In this document: piece after piece, positions 26,151-36,104 of the stretch | Numbering within the stretch: the first letter of the stretch is position 1 | Layout of the letters: each line of letters opens with the position of its first letter | NCBI GenBank assembly: GCA_029265905.1 | Contig: JAJUGR010000019.1 | Coordinates: 1-46,002 of the forward strand | From: Sporomusaceae bacterium | GTDB taxonomy: Bacteria > Bacillota > Negativicutes > Acidaminococcales > JAJUGR01 | Reading direction: 5' to 3' | Length of the DNA: 46,002 nucleotides | Notes under the pieces: generated by a model | The model's database searches: none | Told to the model about the DNA's origin: nothing | Seen by the model: only the letters and a program-made list of their open reading frames with translations | Made by a program: the position numbers and the translations under genes

Positions 26151-28642
26151 TTTTTGTCCTCGCACGGCCGGACGCGGCTTGTCGGAACAGCCGCAAACGG
26201 GTCATCCGGCCAATAGTGTTTTGGGTAGCGGCCTTTCAAGTCCTTTTTCACCTCAAAATATCCAGTCCGCCAGAAGCTGGCCAAGTCCCGCGTCACCTGA
26301 ATCGGCCGGCCGGCCGGTGACAGCAGGTGAATGGTGACCGGTACACGTCCGCCGGCCAACAGCGGCGTTTGAACTGCGCCGAACATCTCCTGCAGCTTGA
26401 CCGCCAGCACCGGCGCCGCCGGATCACTGTAATCAAGGGCAATCCGCCGTCCGCTCGGCACTTCTAGGTGGGTCGGCGCCCAATCATCGAGCCGCTGCCG
26501 CTGCTCCCACGTCAACAGGGAAGCCAAGATATCCGCCAGTTTGAGCTTGCTCAATTGCTGCACAGTTTTGACATCATAGACGTAAGGCGCCAGCCAATCT
26601 TCCAGCGTGGCCAGCAAGCCAGCCTCCGAGGCGTCCGGCCAGTCCGCCGCAAGCGCCTGCACAAACTGCATTCGCGCCTGCAGTTGGCGGCTGGCGGCCG
26701 TCCACGGCAAAACCGCCAGTCCTTCCTGGCGGATACCCTGCAACAATGCGGCCAGCACCTGTTCCCGGTCGGTTGGTGCCACCGCCTCTTCTTTTAGCGT
26801 CAACGCCCCCAGCCGCTCGTATTTAATCGCCCGAACCGCCTTCACCCGTCCGTCCCAGGCGATCTGCAGCGTCTCCGTCATCAACTCCGGCAGGGTTTGT
26901 CGCAGGTGGCTCTCCGCTACCGGTGCAGCCAAAAAGATACGGCTGTCAACCCCGGCATCGTCGAGTTCCGCCGCGACAATAAACGGTTCCACCGCCAGCA
27001 GCTGCTGCGCCTTGAGTATCGCGCCCCGGCCATTGCTGAGCAAGAAGCGGCCGCCACCGCGGTTTTGCCCAATCCGGTCGGGGTAGGCCAACGCCAGCAG
27101 CAAGCCGCAGGCCTGGTTGTCGAGCGGCTTGCCCGGCAAAACGCCGAACGCTTTTTGCCAGTAGGCCGCTTCCTGGCGCAGGCGCCGGAGGCGGTTTTTA
27201 TCCACCAGGTTGCCGGACTGATCAGGCGCCGCTTGCAGCAAGGCCAGCCGCAGCCGCAAATCAACGTCTTCGCCGCCGGCGCCCTTGAGCACATCCCGCT
27301 CGCCCAACAGCGCCGCCAGGCTGCAGGCTTCCGCCCCCAGTCCCAGGTCAAGCGCCGTCAGCACCATGTGGGCCAGCCGCGGATGCAGCCCGCCCTGATT
27401 CATCCGTCGCCCGTGGGCGGTTATTTTTCCCTGGCGGTCGAGCGCTCCCAGTTGCGCCAACAGCTCGCCAGCCTGCCGCCAAGCGCCCTCCGGCGGCGCA
27501 TCCAGCCAGCGCAATTCCTGCGGGTCAGTGACGCCCCAAGCCGCCAATTCCAAGCGCAGCGGCGCCAGATCAGCCGCCAGCATTTCCGGCGTATTGCGCG
27601 CCGCCAGCCCGGCATCCTCGCGCTCCGTCCACAGGCGGTAGCAAACGCCGGGGCCGAGCCGGCCGGCCCGGCCGCGTCGCTGGTCAGCCGAAGGGCGCGA
27701 CACCCGCACCGTTTCCAGCCGCGTCATCCCGGTCCGCGGCGAAAAGCGCGGAACGCGCATCAAGCCGCTGTCAATGACCACCCGCACCCCTTCCACCGTG
27801 AGGCTGGTTTCCGCGATCGACGTCGCCAGCACCACCTTGCGCCGGCCAAAGGGCGCCGGCAAAAGGGCCTCCTCCTGCTGCACCTGGGACAAGTCGCCAT
27901 ACAAGGGGCAGACATGAACGGCCTCGTCAGCGTGCGCGGCGGCCAGCAGGCGTTCGACACGCTTGATTTCCCCTGCGCCAGGCAAGAAGGCCAGAATATC
28001 GCCTTTCTGCGTCGACAGGGCCGCCTTGATTTTTTCCGCCACGACTTGTTCCACTCTTTTTTCCGTAGTTTGCGCCAAATAAACAGTTTGAACCGGATAG
28101 ATTTTCCCTTCGCAGCTGACAACCGGCGCGTTGCCGAGCAGGGCGGCGACTGCTTCCGTTTCCAGCGTCGCCGACATGACCAAGAGCCTCAGATCCTCCC
28201 GCAGCACCGCCTGGCACTCCAGGGCCAAAGCCAGCCCCAGATCCGCGTGCAGGCTGCGTTCGTGAAATTCGTCAAAAATGACGAGCCCCACCCCCTCTAG
28301 AGACGGATCGCCTTGCAGCATGCGCGTCAGGACGCCTTCCGTAACGACTTCCAGTCGCGTTGCCGCGCCGACGCAGGTATCGCGGTGCACGCGGTAGCCA
28401 ACCGTTTTTCCGACCGGCTCCCCCAGGCTGGCCGCCATGTAGCGTGCGACGGCCCGCGCCGCCAGGCGCCGCGGCTCCAGCATGACAATCTTTTTCTTCT
28501 CCAGCCACGCTTCCGACAGCAGAGCCAGCGGCACGCGCGTCGTTTTCCCCGCCCCCGGTTGCGCCACCAGCACTACATTCGGCTGCTCAAACAGCATTTT
28601 TTTCAGTTCAGGCAGCGCCCGATCAATCGGCAATGTATGCAT
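26147..28642 (-). CDS. hrpB: ATP-dependent helicase HrpB
   Basis: An 831-residue DEAH-family helicase. Motif I is [10 protein letters not shown] (~26-35), motif II the DEFH box [17 protein letters not shown], motif III MSATLE, and motif VI includes [17 protein letters not shown]. The winged-helix and HrpB-specific C-terminal regions follow, ending [18 protein letters not shown], a family hallmark. Substrate and role are poorly known; it is presumed to act on RNA. It lies 32 nt after the RpiR-type regulator gene and is coupled to yaiI. Confidence 0.95.
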   Translation of the reverse strand: MHTLPIDRALPELKKMLFEQPNVVLVAQPGAGKTTRVPLALLSEAWLEKKKIVMLEPRRLAARAVARYMAASLGEPVGKTVGYRVHRDTCVGAATRLEVVTEGVLTRMLQGDPSLEGVGLVIFDEFHERSLHADLGLALALECQAVLREDLRLLVMSATLETEAVAALLGNAPVVSCEGKIYPVQTVYLAQTTEKRVEQVVAEKIKAALSTQKGDILAFLPGAGEIKRVERLLAAAHADEAVHVCPLYGDLSQVQQEEALLPAPFGRRKVVLATSIAETSLTVEGVRVVIDSGLMRVPRFSPRTGMTRLETVRVSRPSADQRRGRAGRLGPGVCYRLWTEREDAGLAARNTPEMLAADLAPLRLELAAWGVTDPQELRWLDAPPEGAWRQAGELLAQLGALDRQGKITAHGRRMNQGGLHPRLAHMVLTALDLGLGAEACSLAALLGERDVLKGAGGEDVDLRLRLALLQAAPDQSGNLVDKNRLRRLRQEAAYWQKAFGVLPGKPLDNQACGLLLALAYPDRIGQNRGGGRFLLSNGRGAILKAQQLLAVEPFIVAAELDDAGVDSRIFLAAPVAESHLRQTLPELMTETLQIAWDGRVKAVRAIKYERLGALTLKEEAVAPTDREQVLAALLQGIRQEGLAVLPWTAASRQLQARMQFVQALAADWPDASEAGLLATLEDWLAPYVYDVKTVQQLSKLKLADILASLLTWEQRQRLDDWAPTHLEVPSGRRIALDYSDPAAPVLAVKLQEMFGAVQTPLLAGGRVPVTIHLLSPAGRPIQVTRDLASFWRTGYFEVKKDLKGRYPKHYWPDDPFAAVPTSRVRPCEDKK

Positions 28643-28674
28643 GTGGTTTTATATCCTCGTTCTCATCTGCGCTG

Positions 28675-29538
28675 TCACACCCGCCGGACGGCAATCGCCT
28701 GCCGGATTTTTTCCATGTTGTCGCCAATCCGATCCTGCATCCGCAGCACGACGCCGACATAAAGCACGTCGACGATGGCCAAATGGACCAACCGTGAGGC
28801 CATAGCCTCCGAGCGGTATTCCGTCTCCTTCGCGGTGCCGTACAACGAAATGTCAGCCAGCTTGCTGAGCGGCGACTTCATATGGCTGGTTATAGCAATG
28901 ACCTTGGCCCCGCTCGCCTTGGCCATTTTGACCGAATCCAACAAATCACGATTCGAGCCCGTGTGGGAAATGGCAATCACCACATCCTCCGGCTCCATCA
29001 AAGCGGCCGAACTGATCTGCATGTGCGGATCAGCGTAAGACCGCACGGGCATGCCAAAACGCATGAAGCGATGTTCAATGTCATTGGCAATCACCGCCGA
29101 GCCGCCCGAACCGTAAGCGTCAATGCGACGGGCGGCAGCAAGCAGGTCGACCGCCTGTTCCAAAGCCGCCTGGTTGATTATTTTCAGCGTGTCCTGCAAC
29201 CCCTCGTTAATGCTTTGGAAAACCTTTCCCGCCACCACGCTCAGCGAATCGCCCGGGTCAACTTCCTTGCAAACCGATTCGGCCGGCGTATACAAATCCC
29301 CTGCCAAAGCGATTTTGAACCGCTGATACCCTTTGTACCCGAGCTTCTGACACAGGCGAAAAATCGTCGCCTCCGCGCCGCCGGTAGTTTCCGCCAATTC
29401 CGTGATAGAAAGATTAATCACCTTGGCCGGATTGGCCAATATATATTCCGCCACCTTTTGCTCCGCTTTTGTAAGGCCGGTGACGACGCTGCGGATGCGC
29501 GGCAAACATCCGCCAATCCGTTGTTCTTCGCTATCCAT
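28675..29538 (-). CDS. MurR/RpiR-family transcriptional regulator
   Basis: A 287-residue regulator: N-terminal HTH_6 domain (~1-77, with TKAEQKVAEYIL and TTGGAEATIFRLCQKLGYKG) and a C-terminal SIS phosphosugar-binding domain (~120-260, AYGSGGSAVIANDIE and ISHTGSNRDLLDSVKMAK). ATG at 29538 follows GGAGGG. It is divergent from the LarA-like/gluconokinase operon, so a sugar phosphate such as 6-phosphogluconate is a reasonable guess for its ligand. A TGAAAA-type dyad stands at the start of that operon. hrpB follows by proximity, not by evident function. Confidence 0.93.
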   Translation of the reverse strand: MDSEEQRIGGCLPRIRSVVTGLTKAEQKVAEYILANPAKVINLSITELAETTGGAEATIFRLCQKLGYKGYQRFKIALAGDLYTPAESVCKEVDPGDSLSVVAGKVFQSINEGLQDTLKIINQAALEQAVDLLAAARRIDAYGSGGSAVIANDIEHRFMRFGMPVRSYADPHMQISSAALMEPEDVVIAISHTGSNRDLLDSVKMAKASGAKVIAITSHMKSPLSKLADISLYGTAKETEYRSEAMASRLVHLAIVDVLYVGVVLRMQDRIGDNMEKIRQAIAVRRV

Positions 29539-29663
29539 ATGAACCCTCCACTCTCTGGCCGACAAGCCTGCCGGAGTCTCTTATCCCCCATTTTATCAAC
29601 CTGCAGGGCAGGGCGCAACACCAGCCCGGTCAGGCAATGCCCCGGCAGCGGGCGCAAAATCTG

Positions 29664-29692
29664 TTGCGATGCCGATTAATCAGCTATATAAT
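29664..29692 (+). promoter_or_regulatory. Promoter of the LarA-like/gluconokinase operon
   Basis: TTGCGA (29664-29669), a 17-nt spacer and a perfect TATAAT (29687-29692). The start near 29699 leaves a leader of about 88 nt. Confidence 0.8.
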
Positions 29693-29697
29693 TACAG

Positions 29698-29712
29698 TGA
29701 AAATTTTTTTCA
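29698..29712. promoter_or_regulatory. Candidate RpiR-type operator at the transcription start
   Basis: TGAAAA-TTT-TTTTCA is a 15-nt dyad just after the -10 box. RpiR/MurR regulators often bind TGAAA/TTTCA dyads. A similar element stands upstream of the sugar transporter operon at 38483-38497. T-rich sequence can produce such dyads by chance. Confidence 0.45.
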
Positions 29713-29786
29713 TTTTTCAAACATCATTCGAAAACTGCAACCAGCACCAGAAACGGTTTGCCATAAAAAAACGGGAGGAACAAGCC

Positions 29787-31067
29787 ATGGATATTATTCA
29801 AGAATTGCTGCAAGGCATCCCGCTCCCCAGGATGGTGAAAATCCGCCAACGCTTTCCGGCGCCGCAGATCGAAAACATCGCGGCCGCCCTTCGCCAGGAG
29901 CTGGATCAGCCTAAGATCAGCGCCAAAATCAGGCCCGGCATGAGCATTGCGATCGCTGTCGGCAGCCGCGGCCTGTCCGAGCTGCCAGCCCTGGTCCAGG
30001 TCACCGTAGCGGAGCTTAAAAAACGCGGCGCGCGACCGTTTATCATCCCCGCCATGGGCAGCCACGGCGGCGCTACGGCGGCCGGGCAACTTGAAGTTCT
30101 CGCCAATTTGGGCGTCACGGAAGCAACGGCCGGCTGCCCGATCAAATCTTCTATGGCGGTTGATGAAATCGGCCGTCTGGAAAATGGCCTGCCGGTCTAC
30201 ATGGACCAATACGCCCGCGCGGCCGACGGCATTGTCGTCATCAACCGGGTGAAGCCTCATACCGCCTTTCGCGGGCCCTGTGAAAGCGGCCTGGTCAAAA
30301 TGCTGACCATCGGCCTCGGCAAGCAAAAAGGCGCCGAATCCTGCCACGCCCACAGCTTTAAGCACATGGCGGAAAACATTATCGCCATGGCCAACGTCAT
30401 CTTGGCGAAGGCGCCTGTTTTGTTCGGCATCGGCACAGTGGAAAACGCCTACGACCAAATCGCCAGGCTCATCGCCGTCCCCGCCGAGGAGTTCATTGCC
30501 GCAGACCAGCAACTGCAGGTTGAGGCCAAGGCGAACATGCCCCGCCTCCTCTTTGATCAAATTGACGTGCTGATTATCGACCGCATCGGCAAAGATATAT
30601 CCGGCGACGGCATGGACCCCAACATTACCGGCCGGTATCCGACCCCGTACGCCAGCGGCGGCCCGGCGGTGACGAAAATTGTCGTGCTGGACCTAAGCGA
30701 GCGGACCCACGGCAACGCCAACGGCATGGGCACCGCTGATTTCACCACCCGCCGCCTGGTCGCTAAAACCGATTTTAAAGCCACCTACGCCAATGGCCTA
30801 ACCTCCACCGTCGTCACCCCGACCCATACCCCAACCGTCCTGGACAACGACTATGACGCGATCCGGGCCGCGGTTAAAACATCGAATGCACTCGACCTGA
30901 AGCAAGTGCGCCTGGTTCACATCCAAGATACCCTTCACCTCAGCGAGCTTTATATATCGGAGGCCATGCTGAGCGAGGCGCTGACCATCCCCGGCATCAC
31001 CGTTCTCAGCCAACCAGCCAGCATGGAATTTGACCAGGAAGGGAATATTAGGAGGCCGCTTTTATGA
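29787..31067 (+). CDS. LarA-superfamily nickel-pincer enzyme, probable D-gluconate 2-epimerase
   Basis: A 426-residue protein of the lactate-racemase superfamily. Conserved blocks are FIIPAMGSHGGATAAGQ (85-101), NRVKPHTAFRGPCESGLVKM (153-172) and LGKQKGAESCHAHS (177-190). H93, H158, K171 and H187 are spaced like the LarA residues H108, H174, K184 and H200 that hold the nickel-pincer nucleotide and do the catalysis. The superfamily includes racemases of lactate, malate and others and D-gluconate 2-epimerases; the gluconokinase behind it (ATGA overlap) and 6-phosphogluconate dehydrogenase nearby favour the last. ATG at 29787 follows GGGAGG. Cofactor genes larB/C/E are not in the window. Confidence 0.8.
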   Translation: MDIIQELLQGIPLPRMVKIRQRFPAPQIENIAAALRQELDQPKISAKIRPGMSIAIAVGSRGLSELPALVQVTVAELKKRGARPFIIPAMGSHGGATAAGQLEVLANLGVTEATAGCPIKSSMAVDEIGRLENGLPVYMDQYARAADGIVVINRVKPHTAFRGPCESGLVKMLTIGLGKQKGAESCHAHSFKHMAENIIAMANVILAKAPVLFGIGTVENAYDQIARLIAVPAEEFIAADQQLQVEAKANMPRLLFDQIDVLIIDRIGKDISGDGMDPNITGRYPTPYASGGPAVTKIVVLDLSERTHGNANGMGTADFTTRRLVAKTDFKATYANGLTSTVVTPTHTPTVLDNDYDAIRAAVKTSNALDLKQVRLVHIQDTLHLSELYISEAMLSEALTIPGITVLSQPASMEFDQEGNIRRPLL

Positions 31068-32605
31068 CCAACCAGCCAGCCATCATGGGCGTCGACATCG
31101 GCACAACCGGCGTCCGGGCGGTCCTGTACCGACCGGACGGTATCGCCCTTGCCAATCAGTCAGTCGAATACCCCCTGCACACGCCGGAAGCCGCCTGGGC
31201 CGAGCAGGATCCGGAGGAAATCTACCAAGCCACGCTGAAAGTAATTCGCCAGGCGGTAAAAGAATCCGGGCTGCCGCCGCGTGACATCGCCGGCCTGTGT
31301 TTCAGCACCGTTTTTCACAGCCTGATCCCGGTAGATGAAACCGGCCAGGCCTTGTACCCGATGCTGATCTGGGCCGATACCCGCAGCCAGCCTTATGTGG
31401 AAAAGATCCAGGCGGAACGCGACGGACAAGCCATCTACGCCAAGACCGCCTGCCCGCCGCACCCGATGTATCCCTTCTACAAAATTTTGTGGCTGAAGCA
31501 CGAGCAGCCCGCTGTTTTTCAGCGCGCAGCCAAATTCATTTCCATTAAGGAATATCTGTTCTACCGCTTGTTCGGCCGCTATCTTGTCGATAAATCGATC
31601 GCCTCCGGCACAGGCCTCTACAATGTCCACACCCGGCAATGGGATGATGACCTGCTGGACTTGCTTGGCATCAACGAAAGCAACTTGTCGGAAGTGAAGG
31701 CAACAACCCACATTGAACGGACGCTGAAGCCGGAAGTCGCTGCAGCGCTTGGTCTTGAACCCCAAACCGCCATCGTCCTGGGCGCGGGCGACGGCGTCCT
31801 GTCCAATATCGGCGCCGGCGCCGTCAGTCCCGGCCAGGTGACGGCCATGATTGGCACAAGCGGCGCCGTCCGTGTCATAACCGACAAACCGCAGATTGAC
31901 GAGAAGCGCCGCACCTGGTGCTACAACCTCACCGACGAGCATTGGGTGCTGGGCGGCGCGATCAACAACGGCGGCATCGCCTTCCGCTGGCTGCGGGATA
32001 AATTCGGCGACAGCGAACAACAGGCCGCCCGCGACTTGGGGCTGGACGCTTATGACCTGCTCATCAACTATGCCGAGCAGGTGCCGGCCGGTTCTGACGG
32101 TCTGATCCTGCTGCCGTTTTTCTCCGGCGAACGCGCGCCTTATTGGAACGCCAACGCCCGCGCCGTCTTTTTCGGCCTCAATTTAAACCACGGCAAGCCC
32201 CATCTGGTCCGCGCCACGCTCGAAGGCGTCATCTACAGCATGTTCAGCGTCTTTACCGCGCTCGAGGGCTTTGCCGGCGCCGCCAGCGAAGTGCGGGTCA
32301 GCGGCAGCTTCACCCGTTCGAGCCTTTGGGTGCAGATGATGGCCGACGTCTTCGGGCGCGTCATCAGCGTGCCCGGAGAGCCGCAGGGTTCGGCCTTTGG
32401 CGCCGCCGCTTTAGGCATGTACGCCCTGAAGCTTGTCGACGACATCCAGTCAATCGGCCAGCTCGTCCCGATTACCAAGCGCTATTACCCGAACGCCGCC
32501 AACCACCAGCGCTACCAGCGGCTGTTTGCCTTGTACGAGCGGATTTACTGGAACCTGCAGCAGGAATTCGCCGAGATTGCCGAAATCCAGCGCACCTTGC
32601 GCTGA
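31064..32605 (+). CDS. gntK: Gluconokinase, FGGY family
   Basis: A 513-residue carbohydrate kinase, the length of Bacillus GntK. N-terminal ATP-binding loop GVDIGTTGVRAVLY (9-22), AEQDPEEIY, the substrate-domain LIWADTRSQ, VLGAGDGVLSNIGAGAV with the catalytic aspartate, and the C-terminal RVSGSFTRSSLWVQMMADV fit gluconokinase better than xylulokinase or glycerol kinase. It would make 6-phosphogluconate, the substrate of the convergent gnd gene. ATG at 31064 overlaps the LarA-like stop. The FGGY family has close-set specificities, so the substrate call leans on context. Confidence 0.87.
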   Translation: MTNQPAIMGVDIGTTGVRAVLYRPDGIALANQSVEYPLHTPEAAWAEQDPEEIYQATLKVIRQAVKESGLPPRDIAGLCFSTVFHSLIPVDETGQALYPMLIWADTRSQPYVEKIQAERDGQAIYAKTACPPHPMYPFYKILWLKHEQPAVFQRAAKFISIKEYLFYRLFGRYLVDKSIASGTGLYNVHTRQWDDDLLDLLGINESNLSEVKATTHIERTLKPEVAAALGLEPQTAIVLGAGDGVLSNIGAGAVSPGQVTAMIGTSGAVRVITDKPQIDEKRRTWCYNLTDEHWVLGGAINNGGIAFRWLRDKFGDSEQQAARDLGLDAYDLLINYAEQVPAGSDGLILLPFFSGERAPYWNANARAVFFGLNLNHGKPHLVRATLEGVIYSMFSVFTALEGFAGAASEVRVSGSFTRSSLWVQMMADVFGRVISVPGEPQGSAFGAAALGMYALKLVDDIQSIGQLVPITKRYYPNAANHQRYQRLFALYERIYWNLQQEFAEIAEIQRTLR

Positions 32606-32624
32606 CGAAAAAATGCCCTCTACA

Positions 32625-32667
32625 AAACAAAGAATCCTGGCAGCGACGTTGCCGGGATTCTTTGTTT
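32625..32667. terminator. Bidirectional terminator between gntK and gnd
   Basis: AAACAAAGAATCC...GGATTCTTTGTTT with an inner TGGCA/TGCCG stem and a 7-nt loop. A and T runs on the outside serve both convergent operons. Confidence 0.88.
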
Positions 32668-32681
32668 GGCAAGAACCTTTT

Positions 32682-34094
32682 TTATTTAAGCCATTCCGTA
32701 TGGAAGACGCCCGGACCATCAACTCGTTCATACGTGTGCGCGCCGAAATAATCCCGTTGCGCCTGAATCAAGTTGGCTGGCAAGACTGCCTGGCGGTAGC
32801 TGTCGTAGTAGTCAAGCGAAGCGCTGAACGCCGGCGTCGGCACCCCCATTTCCTTGCAGGTCTTGACGACCAGCCGCCAGTTATCCTGCGCCTTGGCCAA
32901 CACCGCGTTGAAGAAGGGGCTGATCAGCAGGTTGGCCAGGTCGCCGTCCTGATCGTAAGCCGCTTTGATGCGATCCAAAAAGCGCGCGCGGATAATGCAG
33001 CCGCCCCGCCACAGCAGGGCGATCTCGCCAAAATTCAAGCGCCAGCCGTATTCCTCGCTCGCGGCCTTCAGCAGGGCGAAGCCCTGCGCATAAGAGCAAA
33101 TTTTCGAGGCGTAGAGCGCGTCGTGGATCGCCTGAATAAACACCTGTTTGTCGCCGGAAAATGCTTTGTCCGGGCCGGTTAAAACCGCCGCGGCGGCGAC
33201 CCGCTCCGCTTTGTACGACGACATGCAGCGGGCAAAGACCGCTTCCGTGATTGTCGGCGTCGGCACGCCTAATTCCAGCGCGCTTTGCGACGTCCATTTG
33301 CCGGTCCCTTTCTGCCCCGCCTTGTCCAGGATAACCTCCACCAACGGCAAGCCGGTGGCCTCATCCCGTTTGGTGAAGATGTCCCGCGTGATTTCAATCA
33401 GATACGAGTCGAGCTCTCCCTGGTTCCAGAGGGAAAAGACTTCGTGCATCTCCTGGGCCGTCAAGCCGAGGAGTTTTTTCATAATATAATAAGCTTCGCT
33501 GATCAATTGCATGTCGCCGTATTCAATGCCGTTATGGACCATTTTGACGTAATGGCCGGCGCCATCCGGCCCCACATACGCGCAGCAAGGCTGTCCTTGC
33601 ACCTGCGCCGCGATGCGGGTAAAAATCGGCGCTACGGCCTGATAAGCGGAGTGGTCCCCGCCAGGCATCAGGCTCGGCCCCTTCAACGCGCCCTCCTCGC
33701 CGCCGGACACGCCAGCGCCGATGAAGCGGATGCCTTTGCCCTGCAGATACTGGGCCCGGCGAATCGTGTCTTCAAAAAAAGAATTGCCGCCGTCGATAAT
33801 GATATCCCCGCTTTCCAAATGAGGCAGCAGGTCTTCGATCATGCCATCCACCGGCTTGCCGGCTTTAACCATCAGCATGATTTTGCGCGGCGTCGCCAGC
33901 ATCGCCGCCAGTTCAGCCATGGAATGCGCGCCGCCGATGGCGGCCTGATCAGCATGCCGCTCCAGGAACTCATCCACCTTGCTGACCGTTCGATTATAGA
34001 CCGCAACCGTAAAGCCTTTGCCGGCCATATTCAAGACCAAATTTTCGCCCATAACCGCAAGGCCGATTAAACCGATATCATATTTTTTCGTCAT
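32682..34094 (-). CDS. gnd: 6-phosphogluconate dehydrogenase (decarboxylating)
   Basis: A 470-residue oxidative pentose-phosphate enzyme giving ribulose 5-phosphate. The Rossmann motif GLIGLAVMGENLVLNMA (~8-24) with NRT following suggests NADP specificity; IDGGNSFFEDT, GVSGGEEGALKGPSLMPGG, KMVHNGIEYGDMQL and KGTGKWT are family signatures. ATG at 34094 follows GGAGGA; the frame extending to 34145 overlaps the transporter ATPase and is not used. Only 43 nt separate it from the ATPase gene, so it is likely the last gene of the transporter operon. Confidence 0.96.
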   Translation of the reverse strand: MTKKYDIGLIGLAVMGENLVLNMAGKGFTVAVYNRTVSKVDEFLERHADQAAIGGAHSMAELAAMLATPRKIMLMVKAGKPVDGMIEDLLPHLESGDIIIDGGNSFFEDTIRRAQYLQGKGIRFIGAGVSGGEEGALKGPSLMPGGDHSAYQAVAPIFTRIAAQVQGQPCCAYVGPDGAGHYVKMVHNGIEYGDMQLISEAYYIMKKLLGLTAQEMHEVFSLWNQGELDSYLIEITRDIFTKRDEATGLPLVEVILDKAGQKGTGKWTSQSALELGVPTPTITEAVFARCMSSYKAERVAAAAVLTGPDKAFSGDKQVFIQAIHDALYASKICSYAQGFALLKAASEEYGWRLNFGEIALLWRGGCIIRARFLDRIKAAYDQDGDLANLLISPFFNAVLAKAQDNWRLVVKTCKEMGVPTPAFSASLDYYDSYRQAVLPANLIQAQRDYFGAHTYERVDGPGVFHTEWLK

Positions 34095-34137
34095 CACTAT
34101 TCCTCCTCCGGCGCTTGTTCCGGACCGCTGCGCAAGC

Positions 34138-35220
34138 TCAAACAATGGTCGTCCCGGTTTCGTGATCGAACACGTGGGCTTTGTTCATATCAAAGCTAAG
34201 CGTGATCGTCTGCCCCTCGTCCGGCTGGTAATCCGGCCCAGCCTTCACGACGAGGCTTTGCCCGTCGAGCCGCACGTGCAGCAGGGTTTCGGCCCCTAGC
34301 GGTTCAACCACTTCGACTTTCGCCGCAAGCGGCCCGCCCGCATCAGCGGGGATAATGTTCTCCGGCCGAACGCCCAACACAACTTGCTGTCCGAAGCGTT
34401 GCGATAAGCGCTCCGCCCAAGCGGCCGGCAAAGCAACCGCCATTGTCTCCCGCACCAGCCACAAACCGGCCTCCCGCTTTTCCAGCCGGCAGTCGATGAA
34501 ATTCATCGGCGGCATGCCGATGAAGCTGGCGACAAACCGGTTGGCCGGCTTGTCATAAATCGTCTGCGGGTCGGCGATCTGCTGGATGACGCCGTCTTTC
34601 ATCACCACAATCCGGTCGGCCATCGTCATGGCCTCGATCTGGTCATGGGTAACGTAAATCGTCGTGGCGCCAAGGCGATGATGCAATTTGGCAATTTCCG
34701 TCCGCATTTGCACGCGCAGCTTGGCATCGAGATTGGACAGCGGCTCATCCATCAAAAACACCGCCGGTTCGCGGACGATCGCCCGCCCCAGCGCCACCCG
34801 CTGCCGCTGGCCGCCGGACAGTTCCTTGGGCTTACGCTCCAGGTACTGCGCAATGTTCAGAATTTCCGCCGCCTCCCGCACGCGCCGGTCGATCTCCTTT
34901 TTGTCCACGCCCTGCAGCTTCAGGCTGAAGGCCATGTTGTCATAGACATTCATGTGCGGATAAAGCGCATAATTTTGAAAAACCATCGCGATGTTCCGGT
35001 CACGCGGCGGCTTGTCGCTCACCTTCTGGCCCCCGATATAAATATCGCCGGACGTCTGCTGTTCCAAACCGGCAATCATCCGCAGCGAGGTTGATTTACC
35101 GCAGCCGGAGGGACCAACGATAACAATGAACTCTTTGTCCGCGATTTCCAGGTGGAAATCATTGACGGCCGTTACCCCTTCAAATCGTTTTACAATATGC
35201 TCGCAAACCACTTTTTTCAT
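34138..35220 (-). CDS. Sugar ABC transporter ATP-binding protein (UgpC/MsmK/MalK type)
   Basis: A 360-residue ATPase for a CUT1 importer. Walker A GPSGCGKST (~37-45), Q-loop VFQNYALYPHM, signature LSGGQRQRVALGRA, Walker B and D-loop LMDEPLSNLDAKLR, and the H-loop THDQIEAMTMADR are intact. The C-terminal ~120 residues form the OB-fold regulatory domain of MalK-like proteins. Such ATPases are often shared among several sugar importers, but this one is encoded with a complete set. Confidence 0.94.
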   Translation of the reverse strand: MKKVVCEHIVKRFEGVTAVNDFHLEIADKEFIVIVGPSGCGKSTSLRMIAGLEQQTSGDIYIGGQKVSDKPPRDRNIAMVFQNYALYPHMNVYDNMAFSLKLQGVDKKEIDRRVREAAEILNIAQYLERKPKELSGGQRQRVALGRAIVREPAVFLMDEPLSNLDAKLRVQMRTEIAKLHHRLGATTIYVTHDQIEAMTMADRIVVMKDGVIQQIADPQTIYDKPANRFVASFIGMPPMNFIDCRLEKREAGLWLVRETMAVALPAAWAERLSQRFGQQVVLGVRPENIIPADAGGPLAAKVEVVEPLGAETLLHVRLDGQSLVVKAGPDYQPDEGQTITLSFDMNKAHVFDHETGTTIV

Positions 35221-35255
35221 GACTACTACCCCGCTTTTATCGAATTGCGCCAGTC

Positions 35256-36071
35256 TTACCCTTTTACCGCACCGGCAGTCAAACCTTTAATCACATAACG
35301 CTGGAAGGCCATCGTCAGCACGATCGCCGGCAGGATGATGACAACAGCGGCAGCCATCACGCTGCCCCAGCTCACTTCCGCATAGGAGACAAAATTATAA
35401 ATTGCGATCGGCAGCGTTTTTGTCCGATCAGAACTCAGCACCAGCGAAAACATGAAGTTGTTCCAGGAGAACAAGAACGAAAGCGTTGACGCCGTCAAAA
35501 TCCCCGGCACTGATAAGGGCAGGACGATTTTGAGAAAAGCGCTCTGCAGCGTGCAGCCGTCCACCTGCGCGGCTTCCACCAGCTCATGAGGCAGGCCGTC
35601 GAAATAGTTCACCATGATCCACACGATGAAGGGCAACCCTACCAGCATATGACTGGCAATCAACGCCGTATAGGTATCCACCATCCCCAGTTTGGTGAAC
35701 AGGATAAACCACGGGATCAGGTAGGCGATGCCGGGCATCAGCCTGGCCAGCAGAATAAAAACGCCCAACACCTTCTGCTTATAGCGCGAGATGGTATAGG
35801 CCGCCGGCAACCCGATGATCAGCGACAGCAGCGTCGAGCCAACGGCGATAACCGAACTGTTCCACAGAAACTTGCCAAATTGCTGATCCACAAAAACGCT
35901 CTGGTAATTTTCCAGGGTTGGCGTAAACACCCACAGCGGCGGCGTGGTGACAATCTGCGCCTGCGTCTTGAACGAAGCAAGCACAATCCACGCCAGCGGA
36001 AAAATAAACGGAATCGCCACCAACAATACCAACCCGTACCACAAATAATCCATATGCTTTTTCTGTTTCAT
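35256..36071 (-). CDS. Carbohydrate ABC transporter permease, MalG-like
   Basis: A 271-residue membrane protein with six predicted helices. The EAA-type loop that contacts the ATPase is visible as LPHELVEAAQVDGCTLQSAF with the downstream IVLPLSVPGI. It is the short permease of the CUT1 pair, 35 nt from the ATPase gene and 33 nt from its partner permease. Confidence 0.93.
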   Translation of the reverse strand: MKQKKHMDYLWYGLVLLVAIPFIFPLAWIVLASFKTQAQIVTTPPLWVFTPTLENYQSVFVDQQFGKFLWNSSVIAVGSTLLSLIIGLPAAYTISRYKQKVLGVFILLARLMPGIAYLIPWFILFTKLGMVDTYTALIASHMLVGLPFIVWIMVNYFDGLPHELVEAAQVDGCTLQSAFLKIVLPLSVPGILTASTLSFLFSWNNFMFSLVLSSDRTKTLPIAIYNFVSYAEVSWGSVMAAAVVIILPAIVLTMAFQRYVIKGLTAGAVKG

Positions 36072-36104
36072 CTTTCACACTCCAGTCGCAAATCCGCCCT
36101 GTTT

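Noticed and set aside
26897-28300. 467-codon plus-strand open frame inside hrpB
   Set aside because: Antisense to conserved helicase motifs; Arg/Gln/His-rich and without an SD.
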